DNA of 64,000 nt from Amycolatopsis albispora (lineage in GTDB: Bacteria; Actinomycetota; Actinomycetes; Mycobacteriales; Pseudonocardiaceae): NCBI RefSeq assembly GCF_003312875.1, contig NZ_CP015163.1, positions 372,001-436,000 on the forward strand. The letters are read 5' to 3'. Shown piece by piece: positions 35,225 through 43,990 of this stretch; position 1 is the first letter of the stretch; each line of letters opens with the position of its first letter. A program made the translations under genes and the position numbers. The notes under the pieces are model-generated. The model had not been told where the DNA came from. It saw nothing but the letters and a program-made list of their open reading frames with translations, and searched no databases.

Positions 35225-36004
35225 TCAGTAGAGCGCCGGTGGTACGCCGGTGCGCGCCAGGTCCTCGGCGCACCGGCGGACGGCGGTGACGAAGCCGGGG
35301 ATCCGGTCTTCGGTGAAGCGCACGGTCGGCCCGCCGAGCGCGAGCACGACCGGCCGCGCCGGGACGCGCCCGGCCTCGGGAGCGAACGGGATGGGCACGG
35401 CGAGCCCGCTGTTGCCGGGTTCGCGCTGGCCGTGCGAAACGCTCCAGCCCGCCTCGGTGGCGGTCTCGACCCCGGCCCGCAACGGCGCGGCGTCGTCGCG
35501 GGCGACCTGGGTGATCAGTTCGTCGCGGCCGTCCGCCGGTTCGAGGCTGAGCAGGACGTGCGCGGCGGCGCCCGCCGACAACGGCAGTTCGTCACCCGGC
35601 TGCACGACGTGGCGCAGCGTGTTCGGGCTCGGCGCCTGGCCGATCACCACGCGGGACAGGCCCTTGCGCACGTACAGGCTGACCGTCTCGCCGGTTTCGG
35701 CGGCGAGCTCGCGCATCCGCGCCAGCGACGCCTCCGGCACGGTCCAGGCGGCTTCGGCGAAGGCCGCGAAGCCGATCAGGCTGGTGCCGACGCGGACGTG
35801 CCCGTCGGCAGCGGTTTCCAGCAGCCCTTCCGCGGCCAGGGTGTCCACCAGCCGCAGCACCGTGGTCCGCGGCAGGCCGGTCTCCCGCACGAGTTCGGCG
35901 ACGCTCAGCGACATGTGCTCCGGCGAGAACGCCCGCAGCACCCGCCAGGCGCGGCTCACCGCGCGGATGCCACCGCCTTCGCCGTCCGCTTCGACCGACT
36001 TCAT
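35225..36004 (-). CDS. IclR family transcriptional regulator
   Basis: About 259 aa from ATG 36004; an in-frame ATG at 36028 is the alternative. N-terminal winged helix (AVSRAWRVLRAFSPEHMSLS, VRETGLPRTTVLRLVDTLAA) and a C-terminal IclR effector domain (LPLSAGAAAHVLLS, GLAVPIPF, LALGGP). IclR proteins bind small organic acids. It is divergent from the TctCBA transporter operon and first in its own operon (RraA, hydroxyacid dehydrogenase, lyase). The palindrome TGTCCAC-TAG-GTGGACA between the two directions is its probable operator. Confidence 0.9.
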   Translation of the reverse strand: MKSVEADGEGGGIRAVSRAWRVLRAFSPEHMSLSVAELVRETGLPRTTVLRLVDTLAAEGLLETAADGHVRVGTSLIGFAAFAEAAWTVPEASLARMRELAAETGETVSLYVRKGLSRVVIGQAPSPNTLRHVVQPGDELPLSAGAAAHVLLSLEPADGRDELITQVARDDAAPLRAGVETATEAGWSVSHGQREPGNSGLAVPIPFAPEAGRVPARPVVLALGGPTVRFTEDRIPGFVTAVRRCAEDLARTGVPPALY

Positions 36005-36082
36005 GCGCCCGATCCCTTCGCCTCGCACCGCGCGGGCATTGCGTCCGCTCCGGATCCATGTCTACCATCAGGCGGTCATTAT

Positions 36083-36099
36083 TGTCCACTAGGTGGACA
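36083..36099. promoter_or_regulatory. IclR-type operator palindrome
   Basis: Perfect 7-bp arms TGTCCAC and GTGGACA around a TAG centre, in the 120-bp divergent promoter between the IclR gene and tctC. This matches the size and symmetry of IclR-family sites (15-17 bp, short centre). It would repress or activate both directions. Confidence 0.65.
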
Positions 36100-36124
36100 T
36101 CCCGGATCACAAGGGAGTGATCGT

Positions 36125-37111
36125 GTGCGCAGCAAACGACTCGCGCTCGGTGTGCTCGGCGCGGTGAGCACGCTGGTGCTCGCGGGGTTCGCCGCGGTGG
36201 ACGCCGGCCGGTCGACCTCGGGCGCGACGCCCAGGTCGAAGCTGACGATCATGGCGCCGGCCGCGCCCGGCGGCGGCTGGGACCTCGCGGCCCGCGAGTT
36301 CCAGCAGGCCCTGCGCGGCGCGTCGATCGTGAACAACGTCCAGGTGGTCAACGTGCCCGGCGCCGGCGGCACGATCGGGCTCGGGCAGTTCACCGAGATC
36401 GGCCCCGATCCGAGCCAGCTGATGATGACCGGCACCGTGATGGAGGGCGCGATCACCGCGAACCGCTCGCCGGTCGGCCTGCTCGACACCACGCCGATCG
36501 CGCGGCTCGCCGAGGACTACGAGGTGATCATCGTCCCGGCCGCCTCGCCGTACCGGACGCTGGAGGACTTCCTGCGGGTCTGGCGCGAGAACCCGCGCGC
36601 GCACGCGGTCGGCGGCGGCGGGCTCGGCGGCACCGACCACCTGCTGGCCGGGCTCACCGCACGTGCCGCCGGCATCGACCCCGGACAGCTGAACTATGTG
36701 TCCTTCGCCGGTGGCGGCGAGGTGCTCACCGCGCTGCTGTCGAACACCGTCGAGATCGGCATCAGCGGTTACAACGAATTCCGCGACCAGATCGAGGCGG
36801 GCAGGCTGCGCGCGCTGGCCGTTTCGGCGACCGCGCCGGTGCCGGGGATCGACACGCCCACCTTCCGCCAGCAGGGCATCGACGTCGCGCTGCCGAACTG
36901 GCGCGGACTGGTCGCCCCGCCGGGCATCACCGCCGAACAGCGCCGCGAACTGATCTCGGTCGTCGAGGACATGGCGGACTCGCCCGAGTGGGCCGACGCG
37001 CTCGGCCGCAACAAGTGGGCGAGCAGCCTGCTCACCGGCGACGAGTTCACCGCGTTCATCCGCGAGGACCAGGCCAGGGTCGACGCGATCATCGAGGAGC
37101 TGGGCCTGTGA
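36125..37111 (+). CDS. tctC: TTT-family substrate-binding protein (TctC/Bug type)
   Basis: 328 aa from GTG 36125, with AAGGGAG at 36111. Signal-anchor N-terminus (LALGVLGAVSTLVLAGFAAV) then a Bug fold: LTIMAPAAPGGGWDLAAREF, VVNVPGAGGTIGLGQ, GGGEVLTALLSNTVEIGISG. The tripartite tricarboxylate transporter binding component captures citrate-like acids outside the cell. It lacks a lipobox Cys. It is coupled by GTGA to tctB. Confidence 0.88.
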   Translation: MRSKRLALGVLGAVSTLVLAGFAAVDAGRSTSGATPRSKLTIMAPAAPGGGWDLAAREFQQALRGASIVNNVQVVNVPGAGGTIGLGQFTEIGPDPSQLMMTGTVMEGAITANRSPVGLLDTTPIARLAEDYEVIIVPAASPYRTLEDFLRVWRENPRAHAVGGGGLGGTDHLLAGLTARAAGIDPGQLNYVSFAGGGEVLTALLSNTVEIGISGYNEFRDQIEAGRLRALAVSATAPVPGIDTPTFRQQGIDVALPNWRGLVAPPGITAEQRRELISVVEDMADSPEWADALGRNKWASSLLTGDEFTAFIREDQARVDAIIEELGL

Positions 37112-37611
37112 CCACCACCGACTCCGGCGGCTATCTGCGCCGCCGCACCGGCCTCGTGGTGCCGGTCCTGTTGCTGTGCACCGGAATCGCGCTCACCGCG
37201 GGCACGCTCACCATGGAGGTGCCGAGCAGCGCCGCCGCCCCCGGGCCGCGGCTGTTCCCGGCGGTGGTCGCTGTCGCCTGCGTGGTTTTTGCCGTACTGC
37301 TGGGCATCGACGTGCTCCGGCGGCCCGAACCCGCCGAAACCGGTGACGGTGACAAAACCCGTATCCGCAGCAACCACCGGGCACTGGCCGGGGCGGTCGG
37401 CACCCTCGTGGTGTTCATCGCGGCACTCGATCCGCTCGGCTGGTTGCTCTCCGGCGCGCTGCTGTTCTGGGGCGTCGCTCGTGCGCTCGGCAGCAGGCGG
37501 CCCGCGTTCGACGCGGTGCTGTCGATCGCCATCTCCTCGGCGGTCCAGCTGGCCTTCTCGGCCGGTCTCGGCCTCAACCTGCCCCCCGGGCTGCTGGCGG
37601 GAGTGTTCTGA
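37108..37611 (+). CDS. tctB: TTT-family small membrane subunit (TctB type)
   Basis: A 167-aa protein with four predicted transmembrane helices (LVVPVLLLCTGIALTAGTLT, LFPAVVAVACVVFAVLLGID, ALAGAVGTLVVFIAALDPLG, and a C-terminal pair), the organisation of TctB/DUF1468. It overlaps tctC (GTGA) and tctA (TGATG). Confidence 0.85.
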   Translation: MTTTDSGGYLRRRTGLVVPVLLLCTGIALTAGTLTMEVPSSAAAPGPRLFPAVVAVACVVFAVLLGIDVLRRPEPAETGDGDKTRIRSNHRALAGAVGTLVVFIAALDPLGWLLSGALLFWGVARALGSRRPAFDAVLSIAISSAVQLAFSAGLGLNLPPGLLAGVF

Positions 37612-39122
37612 TGGAGTCACTGGTCCACCTCGGCGAGGGCTTCCTCACCGTGCTCACCCCGATGAACCTGCTGTGGGTGCTGGTCGGCGCGGTGCTCGGC
37701 ACCGCCGTCGGCGTGCTGCCCGGCCTCGGCTCGGCGATGGCGGTGGCGCTGCTGCTGCCGGTGACCTTCTCGCTCGATCCGATCGGCGCGTTCATCATGT
37801 TCTCCGGGGTGCTCTTCGGCGGGCTGTTCGGCGATTCGATCTCCGGCATCCTGATGAACACGCCCGGCAACAGCACCGCGATCGCCGGTTCGATCGAAGG
37901 TCACCGCATGGCCAAGGACGGGCGGGCCGCGCAGGCACTGGCGACCTCGGCGATCGGCGCCTTCGCCGGCGGTGTGGTCGCTTCGCTGCTCGTGGTGTTC
38001 TTCGCGCCGTCGCTGGCGGAACTGGCCACGCTGTTCGGGCCGGCCGAATACCTGGCGCTGGCGTTGTTCGCCTTCGTGGCGATCTCGGCCGTGGTCAGCG
38101 AGTCGGTGCTGCGCGGGCTGGCCGCGCTGGTGTTCGGGCTGGCGATCGCGCTGGTCGGCATCGACGGCATTTCCGGCGCGGCCCGGTTCACCGGCGGCCT
38201 GCCCGAACTGTTCGACGGCATCGACATCGTGGTGATCACCGTCGGGCTGCTCGCACTCGGTGAAGTGCTCGCCGTGGCCGCGCGTCGCGGGACCAAGGAG
38301 GACACTCGCGTACTGCCGTCCACCGGCCGGTTGTGGTTGTCGCGCCGCGAGTTCCGGCTCGCGCTGCCAGCCTGGCTGCGGGGCACCGCGATCGGCGTGC
38401 CGTTCGGCATCATCCCGGTCGGCGGTTCGGAGGTGCCCACCTTCCTCGCCTACGGCACCGAGCGCAGGCTGGCTTCGCGGCGGCCGGATTCGCGGTTCGG
38501 GCGCGGCGCCATCCAGGGCGTCGCCGGTCCCGAAGCGGCGGGCAACGCCACCGCGGGCACCGCGATGGGCGCGCTGCTCGCGCTCGGGTTGCCGACCTCG
38601 GCCACCGCGGCCATCCTGCTCGCCGCCTTCCGCCAGTACGGCCTGCAGCCGGGCCCGCTGCTGTTCGAGCGCGCCAGCGAACTGGTCTGGGCGCTGCTGG
38701 CCAGCTTCTTCGTCGGCATGGCCGTGCTGCTGGTGCTGAACCTGCCGTTCGCGCCGCTGTGGGCGAAACTGCTGAAGGTGCCCCGGCACTACCTCTACGC
38801 CGGCATCTCGGTGTTCGCCATGCTCGGGGTCTACGCCACCAGCAGCAAGATCCTCGACCTGGTGCTGGTGCTGGCCATCGGCCTGCTCGGCTTCCTGATG
38901 CGCCGGTACGGGCTGCCGGTGGCGCCGGTGCTGATCGCGGTGATCCTCGGCCCGCTGGCCGAAACCGAGTTCCGGCGGGCGATGGCGGTCAGCGAAGGCG
39001 ATCCGGCGGTGCTGGTGTCCAGCCCGATCTCGATCAGCCTCTACGCCGTGCTGGTGCTCGGTGTCACCGGCCTGCTGTTCGCGCGCCTGCGCTCCCGTCG
39101 TCGACAGAAAGCGGTGGTATGA
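37611..39122 (+). CDS. tctA: TTT-family large membrane subunit (TctA type)
   Basis: 503 aa with about 12 transmembrane segments. The TctA signatures are [40 protein letters not shown], and a second internal copy [20 protein letters not shown]. It is the channel of a tripartite tricarboxylate transporter, using the ion gradient to import the acid delivered by TctC. The start overlaps the tctB stop and the stop overlaps the CoA-transferase start (ATGA), so transport and CoA activation are coexpressed. Confidence 0.92.
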   Translation: MESLVHLGEGFLTVLTPMNLLWVLVGAVLGTAVGVLPGLGSAMAVALLLPVTFSLDPIGAFIMFSGVLFGGLFGDSISGILMNTPGNSTAIAGSIEGHRMAKDGRAAQALATSAIGAFAGGVVASLLVVFFAPSLAELATLFGPAEYLALALFAFVAISAVVSESVLRGLAALVFGLAIALVGIDGISGAARFTGGLPELFDGIDIVVITVGLLALGEVLAVAARRGTKEDTRVLPSTGRLWLSRREFRLALPAWLRGTAIGVPFGIIPVGGSEVPTFLAYGTERRLASRRPDSRFGRGAIQGVAGPEAAGNATAGTAMGALLALGLPTSATAAILLAAFRQYGLQPGPLLFERASELVWALLASFFVGMAVLLVLNLPFAPLWAKLLKVPRHYLYAGISVFAMLGVYATSSKILDLVLVLAIGLLGFLMRRYGLPVAPVLIAVILGPLAETEFRRAMAVSEGDPAVLVSSPISISLYAVLVLGVTGLLFARLRSRRRQKAVV

Positions 39123-40339
39123 CCACGGAAACCCCCGATCGCCCGCTCACCGGGGTCCGCGTGCTGGACCTGACCAACGTGCTCGCCGGGCCGTACGCGG
39201 GCTACCAGCTCGCGCTGCTCGGCGCGGACGTGATCAAGGTCGAGTTGCCCGGTGGTGGCGACCTCGCCCGGCAGCTCGGCGCCTCGGCCGAGCTGAACCG
39301 GGCGGGGCTCGGCGCCTCGTTCCTGGCGCAGAACGCGCAGAAGCGCTCGCTCACGCTCAACCTGAAATCCGCGCGGGGCAAGGAAGTCCTGCGCCGGCTG
39401 GTGGCCGGCGCGGACGTGCTGTGCGAGAACTTCCGGCCCGGCGTGCTGGACCGGCTCGGCTTCGGCTGGCCGGAGTTGCGGCGGCTCAACCCCCGCCTGG
39501 TCTACTGCGCCATCTCCGGGTTCGGCCAGACCGGCCCGCTGCGCGCGAAACCCGCCTACGACCAGATCATCCAGGGCAGCTCGGGCATGATGAGCGTGAC
39601 CGGCACCCCGGAGACGGCCCCGCTGCGCGCGGGTTACCCGATCGCGGACACCCTCGGCGGGCTCGCCGCGGCGTTCGCGATTTCGTCGGCGCTGCTGGGC
39701 CGCGAGCGCACCGGCACCGGCTGCATGATCGACGTTTCGATGCTGGAGACCGCGGTCACCGCGATGGGCTGGGTGGTGTCGAACCACCTGATCGCCGGCC
39801 AGTCCCCGCGCCCGCTCGGCAACAACAACGGCACCGCGGCGCCGTCGGGCACCTTCCGCACCGCTGACGGCGAGCTGAACATCGCCGCCAACAAGCAGGA
39901 GCAGTTCGAACTGCTGTGCCGCGTCGTCGGCCGCCCGGAACTGGCCCGGGACCCGAGGTTCGCCGAACGGGAGGCACGCAAGACCCACCGCGCCCAGCTG
40001 ACCGCCGAACTCGAGGTCGCCCTCACCCGGCACAGCGCGGCGCACTGGGAGGAGCGGCTGAGCACGGCGGGGGTACCGGCCGCGGCCGTGCTCAGCGTGC
40101 CGGAAATGCTGGACAGCGCCCAGATCCAGGCGCGTGGCCTGGTGCACGAACTGCCGTTCCCCGCCGAGGCCGCACCCGGCCCGCTGCGCGTGCTGGGACA
40201 CGGCATCCACGTCGACGGCCGCCCCAGCGCACCTGTGCTGCCACCACCGGAACTCGGCCAGCACACCGCCGAGGTCCTCACCGAACTCGGTTACAACGAC
40301 GCTGAAATCACCCGGCTGCGCGAGGAGGGAGCCGTCTGA
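39119..40339 (+). CDS. class III (CaiB/BaiF) CoA-transferase
   Basis: A 406-aa family III CoA-transferase: VRVLDLTNVLAGPYAGYQLA, LGADVIKVELPGGGD, LCENFRPGVLDRLGFG, catalytic Asp in PAYDQIIQGSSGMMSVTG, and RTADGELNIAANKQEQFELL. It moves CoA between acids (for example succinyl-CoA to itaconate, mesaconate, citramalate or oxalate in known members). It is coupled to the tricarboxylate transporter, so it probably activates the imported acid. Its 3' part is duplicated as a broken copy at 42.6-44.2 kb. Confidence 0.92.
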   Translation: MTTETPDRPLTGVRVLDLTNVLAGPYAGYQLALLGADVIKVELPGGGDLARQLGASAELNRAGLGASFLAQNAQKRSLTLNLKSARGKEVLRRLVAGADVLCENFRPGVLDRLGFGWPELRRLNPRLVYCAISGFGQTGPLRAKPAYDQIIQGSSGMMSVTGTPETAPLRAGYPIADTLGGLAAAFAISSALLGRERTGTGCMIDVSMLETAVTAMGWVVSNHLIAGQSPRPLGNNNGTAAPSGTFRTADGELNIAANKQEQFELLCRVVGRPELARDPRFAEREARKTHRAQLTAELEVALTRHSAAHWEERLSTAGVPAAAVLSVPEMLDSAQIQARGLVHELPFPAEAAPGPLRVLGHGIHVDGRPSAPVLPPPELGQHTAEVLTELGYNDAEITRLREEGAV

Positions 40340-40400
40340 ACGACCGGGCCTGACCCGCGGTTTCATCGATACTTCACCGCCGCCGCTTAGCCTCCGCGCG

Positions 40401-42158
40401 ATGGCAGGGGACGGGGTCCGGACGGCGGTGACACCCGTCGCGCCGGCGTGGGTGGGGCCGTACCGGGTGTTCGCCGAGCTGGGACGCGGCGGGATGGGGC
40501 GCGTGCTGCTGGGCCATGGCGCGGACGGGCGGTTGTTCGCGCTCAAGCTGGTGCACGAGCAGTTCGCCGAGGACGACGGGTTCCGGGCGCGCTTCCGCCG
40601 TGAGATCGAAGCCTCGCGTGCGGTGTCGGGCGCCTACACCGCGGCCGTCGTGGACGCCGACCCGGATGCCCCCACCCCGTGGCTGGCGTCGGTGTTCGTG
40701 CCCGCGCCGTCGTTGCAGGAGGTCCTGTCCGCGACTGGCGCCCTGCCGGAGGAACCGGTGCTGCGCCTGGCCGCCGGGCTCGCGTCGGCGCTGGTGCAGA
40801 TCCACCAGGCCGGTGTGGTGCACCGGGATCTCAAGCCCTCCAACGTGCTGCTCGCCGACGACGGCGTCCGCGTGATCGACTTCGGTATCGCCCGCGCGGC
40901 CGACACCCGTGGCCGGGAGCTGACCCGCTCCGGCTGGCTGATCGGCTCACCCGCGTTCATGTCGCCGGAACAGGCACGCGGCGAACACGTCACCGCCGCC
41001 GGTGACGTGTTCGCCCTCGGCTCGGTGGTGGCCGCGGCCTGCACCGGCGCGAGCCCGTTCACCGCGACGGCGACCCTGCAGACGCTGATCAACGTCGCGC
41101 AGGCCGATCCGGACCTGGACCGGCTCCCGCCCGCGGTGCGCCGCGTCGTCGAGCCGTGCCTGGCCAAGGACCCCGCCGCCCGCCCCACCCCGGCCGAGGT
41201 GCTGCGCTCGGTCGGTCAGATCGCCCCCGCCGCGCGAGCCTGGCCTGCCGCCGTGCATCGCATGATCGCCGAGCGGCAGTCCGGCAGCGCCCGCCTGGCC
41301 ACCGACGCCGGCGCGACGAAGGCCCTCCCGGACCGCACCCCGACGGCGGTGCGGACGACTGTCCAACCCGGACGGACCCGCCGCTGGTGGCCCGCCGCGG
41401 TGGCGCTCGCGCTGGTTGTCGCCGGTGTGCTGGCCTGGGTGCTCTGGCCGGTCCCGCCGATCACCCCGGCCGTCCCGGAATCGATGGCGCCGGCATCCCC
41501 GTTCCCGCTGACCGGGGCGCTGACCGGTGCCACCCCCGCCGAGGCGGTGACGTTCAGCCCGGACGGGCGCACCGTGGCCGTCGTCAACGCCGACCGCACC
41601 GTGCAACTGTGGGACGTCGCGGCGCAGGAGCCGGTCGGGCAGATCCTCGGTCCCTTCGGGGACCAGGAATCCGCTCTCGACCTCGTGTTCAGCGCGGACA
41701 GTGCGGCCCTGGTCACCGCACAGTCCGACGAAACCGCGACGACCGTGCGGTGGTGGGACGTCCGCAGCGGCAACCCGGCCGGTGAACCGCTCACCGCCGG
41801 CATCGATCCGGCGGACGAGGTCAGGCAGAACACGCTCGGGCCGGGTGGCCGCACCTTGGCGACCAGCGGTGATCGCGGGCTCGTCTACCTGTGGGATCTG
41901 ACCGCCCGCCGGCTCACCGGCACCGCCGATTTCGGTGAGGGCAACGCCGCGGATGTGGTGTTCAGCCCGGACGGCGCCACCTTCGCCACCCGCGGCGGCG
42001 ACCCGACCGCCACCTCGGACACGGTGCTGCTGTGGGACACGGCCACCCGCTCGCATCGGGGTGCACCGATCACCCTCCCGGACAGCGCGGCGGTCGATTC
42101 GCTCGATGTGTTCACGTTCAGCCCAGACGGCCGGACGCTGCTGACCGCGGGGCAGTAG
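40401..42158 (+). CDS. Ser/Thr protein kinase with WD40 repeats, cut by in-frame TAG
   Basis: 585 aa before an amber stop. N-terminal Hanks kinase: GRGGMGRVLLG loop, catalytic HRDLKPSNVLL, DFGIARA, GSPAFMSPEQARG. A single transmembrane helix follows at about residue 335 (WWPAAVALALVVAGVLAWVL), then extracytoplasmic WD40 blades (FSPDGRTVAVVNADRTVQLW, YLWDLTARR, VLLWDTATRS). The TAG at 42156-42158 interrupts blade five (TFSPDGRTLLTAGQ). The same frame continues for 98 codons with more blades to TGA 42455. The kinase domain is intact, so a shortened membrane kinase may still be made. Confidence 0.88.
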   Translation: MAGDGVRTAVTPVAPAWVGPYRVFAELGRGGMGRVLLGHGADGRLFALKLVHEQFAEDDGFRARFRREIEASRAVSGAYTAAVVDADPDAPTPWLASVFVPAPSLQEVLSATGALPEEPVLRLAAGLASALVQIHQAGVVHRDLKPSNVLLADDGVRVIDFGIARAADTRGRELTRSGWLIGSPAFMSPEQARGEHVTAAGDVFALGSVVAAACTGASPFTATATLQTLINVAQADPDLDRLPPAVRRVVEPCLAKDPAARPTPAEVLRSVGQIAPAARAWPAAVHRMIAERQSGSARLATDAGATKALPDRTPTAVRTTVQPGRTRRWWPAAVALALVVAGVLAWVLWPVPPITPAVPESMAPASPFPLTGALTGATPAEAVTFSPDGRTVAVVNADRTVQLWDVAAQEPVGQILGPFGDQESALDLVFSADSAALVTAQSDETATTVRWWDVRSGNPAGEPLTAGIDPADEVRQNTLGPGGRTLATSGDRGLVYLWDLTARRLTGTADFGEGNAADVVFSPDGATFATRGGDPTATSDTVLLWDTATRSHRGAPITLPDSAAVDSLDVFTFSPDGRTLLTAGQ

Positions 42159-42455
42159 AGCGGCGCCGGCAGTATCCGCTTCTGGGATACCCGCAGCCAC
42201 AACCAGACCCGGCCGCCGCTGAACACGATCGAGATCAGTTCGGACGAGCAGCTCGCACTCAGCCCCGATGGCGGGACCCTGATCGCCTTCTGGGGGCGGG
42301 GTGCGCGGGGCGTGCAGATCACCGGCCTGACCGACGAGAAACCCGCCTTGCTGCCACAACCAGGCGTCAACGGGATCGCCCTCAGCCCGGATGGCCGGAT
42401 CCTCGCCACGGCCTGCGAAGACAACACCGTACGGCTTTGGCAGCTACCGGCCTGA
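42159..42455 (+). pseudogene. stranded C-terminal WD40 blades of the kinase gene
   Basis: Directly after the in-frame TAG the same frame reads SGAGSIRFWDTRSHNQT, then PGVNGIALSPDGRILATACE, DNTVRLWQLPA and a TGA. These blades would complete a seven-bladed propeller with the upstream part. No start codon or ribosome site is evident for separate expression. Confidence 0.8.
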
Positions 42456-42510
42456 ACCGCTCGCGCCTTGTGTAGACGCAGTAAGCGACTCGTGTCCGTT
42501 CGTGATATTG

Positions 42511-42531
42511 AACTGAGGTCCCGGTTCAGTT
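42511..42531 (+). terminator. weak hairpin after the kinase gene
   Basis: AACTGA (42511-42516) and TCAGTT (42526-42531) form a 6-bp stem with a 9-base loop about 55 bp after the kinase reading frame ends. No T-run follows. Confidence 0.25.
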
Positions 42532-42867
42532 GCGCTTTCGTCAACAAGCAGCACGGCCTGAAACGAACCGCTCAAAGGCCTGTTCGTCCGGCACCTTTTC
42601 CGCGCTGCGGACGGCGAGCTGAACATCCGGCCAACAAGCAGTAGCAGTTCGAATTGCTGCGCCGCGTCATTGGTCGTCCGGAGCTGGCCATCGACGAGCG
42701 GTTCGCCGAGCGGGAGGCCCGCAAGGTGCACCAGGCCGAGCTGGCCCCCGAACTCGAGATCGCGCTCACCCGGCGGTCTGCGGCGTGCTGGGAACACGGA
42801 CTCAGTTCCGCGGGCGTGCTGGCCGCCGCTGTGCTCAGCGTGGTGGAAATGCTGGAGAGTGCGCAGC

Positions 42868-42873
42868 TCTAGG
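42868..42873. repeat. 6-bp target site duplication, left copy (TCTAGG)
   Basis: TCTAGG is repeated exactly at 43985-43990 on the other side of the element. It matches the NCTAGN target preference known for IS481. Confidence 0.85.
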
Positions 42874-43861
42874 TGTGATGTCCAGGGAGGTTGGTCAGGC
42901 GGGTGATGGGTGGCTGGCCTCCGGTGGATGAGTGGGGTCGGTGGTGATTGTAGAAGTGGAGCCAGCCTGGTAGGGCTGCTCGGCGTGCGGTTTCGGTGGG
43001 GTAGTAGCGGGCGTAGGCCCAGCCTTCGGCGAGGGTGCGGTGGAAGCGTTCGATCTTGCCGTTGGTTTGTGGCCGGTAGGGGCGGGTGCGTTTCGGTGTG
43101 ATGCCGAGTTCGGTGCAGGTGCCGCGGTAGGTGTGGGAACGGTAGGCGGAGCCGTTGTCGGAGAGGACGCGTTCGACGTGGACTCCGTGCTCGGCGAACC
43201 AGGCCACGGCTCGGCGCAGGACGGCGGTGGCGGCCGGGGTCTTTTCGTCGGCGTGGATTTCGGCGTAGGCCAGGCGCGAGTGGTCGTCGATGACGGTGTG
43301 CAGGAACGCGGTGCCGGTGCGGGGTTTGTAGTCGTTGCCGCGGGGCAGGTTCGGGGTGGTTCGTTTGTTGCGGGCGCCTTGCTGGCGGCCGACGTAGCGG
43401 TGGCCGCCGCCGTCGGGGATGTTGCCGAATGTGGTGACGTCGACGTGGATCAGTGAGCCGGGGTGGGGGTGTTCGTAGCGGCGCAGGGGTTCGCCGGTGA
43501 CCCTGTCGATGCGGCGGGGCCGGTTGATCCGGCAGCGCACCAGGACCGCGTGCACCGTCGAGGCGGCTAGCCCGAGCCGGCCGGCGATCTGGACCGGGCC
43601 CAGCCGGTGTCGCCAGCGCAGCCGCACGATCTGCCGGACGAGGGGTTCGGGTGTTCGGGCGGGGCTGTGGTGCGGGCGTGAGCTGCGATCGGCCATCCCG
43701 GCCTCGCCCTCAGTGCGGTAGCGCTCGGCCCACTTGCGGGCGGTGGTGACCGCGACCATGAACATCTTTGCGGCCTCGGCCGGTCCCCAGCCCTGCTCGA
43801 CGATCAGGCGCGCCAGCCGGAGCCGGGTTCGCGGGGTCAAAGTGGCATTAGGGTGGGACAT
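42869..43861 (-). CDS. IS481-family DDE transposase
   Basis: 330 aa. N-terminal HTH (LARLIVEQGWGPAEAAKMFM, VTTARKWAERYRTEG), and an rve integrase core with Asp in HVDVTTFG, Asp in VLSDNGSAYRS and Glu in NGKIERFHRTLAEG, the DDE triad. The C-terminus is typical (FYNHHRPHSSTGGQPPITRL). The final Thr codon and the stop codon TAG use bases of the target duplication (plus strand CTA at 42869), so the insertion target itself ends the gene. Confidence 0.93.
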   Translation of the reverse strand: MSHPNATLTPRTRLRLARLIVEQGWGPAEAAKMFMVAVTTARKWAERYRTEGEAGMADRSSRPHHSPARTPEPLVRQIVRLRWRHRLGPVQIAGRLGLAASTVHAVLVRCRINRPRRIDRVTGEPLRRYEHPHPGSLIHVDVTTFGNIPDGGGHRYVGRQQGARNKRTTPNLPRGNDYKPRTGTAFLHTVIDDHSRLAYAEIHADEKTPAATAVLRRAVAWFAEHGVHVERVLSDNGSAYRSHTYRGTCTELGITPKRTRPYRPQTNGKIERFHRTLAEGWAYARYYPTETARRAALPGWLHFYNHHRPHSSTGGQPPITRLTNLPGHHT

Positions 43862-43984
43862 GAAGGCCTCCGGTCGATGCAGTGGTTCCTAGACAGCTCC
43901 ACTCCACAACCGGAGGCCTTCACCTGTCAGCACGACAGGCCCACAACATCACGTCAATCCGGAACAACGTCCCCGGACATCACA
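42874..43984 (-). mobile_element. IS481-family insertion sequence, complete (1111 bp)
   Basis: Terminal inverted repeats TGTGATGTCCAGGG (left) and, read inward from the right, TGTGATGTCCGGGG agree at 13 of 14 bases. The element is flanked by the 6-bp duplication TCTAGG, and one open transposase gene fills it. Removing it with one copy of TCTAGG restores continuous homology between the broken CoA-transferase copy and its parent gene. All parts look intact, so the insertion is recent. Confidence 0.93.
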
Positions 43985-43990
43985 TCTAGG
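43985..43990. repeat. 6-bp target site duplication, right copy (TCTAGG)
   Basis: Exact copy of 42868-42873 at the other end of the IS481-type element. Confidence 0.85.

Noticed and set aside
37617..38789. Long antisense frame opposite the TctA gene
   Set aside because: Composition is Arg/Glu/Gln-rich shadow of a GC3-rich membrane protein; the plus-strand TctA is unmistakable. Similar antisense frames over the NRPS and ABC genes were dropped for the same reason.
43921..43940. CCTGTC-AGCAC-GACAGG hairpin as an independent terminator
   Set aside because: It lies inside the IS481-type element next to its end and is more likely part of that element.
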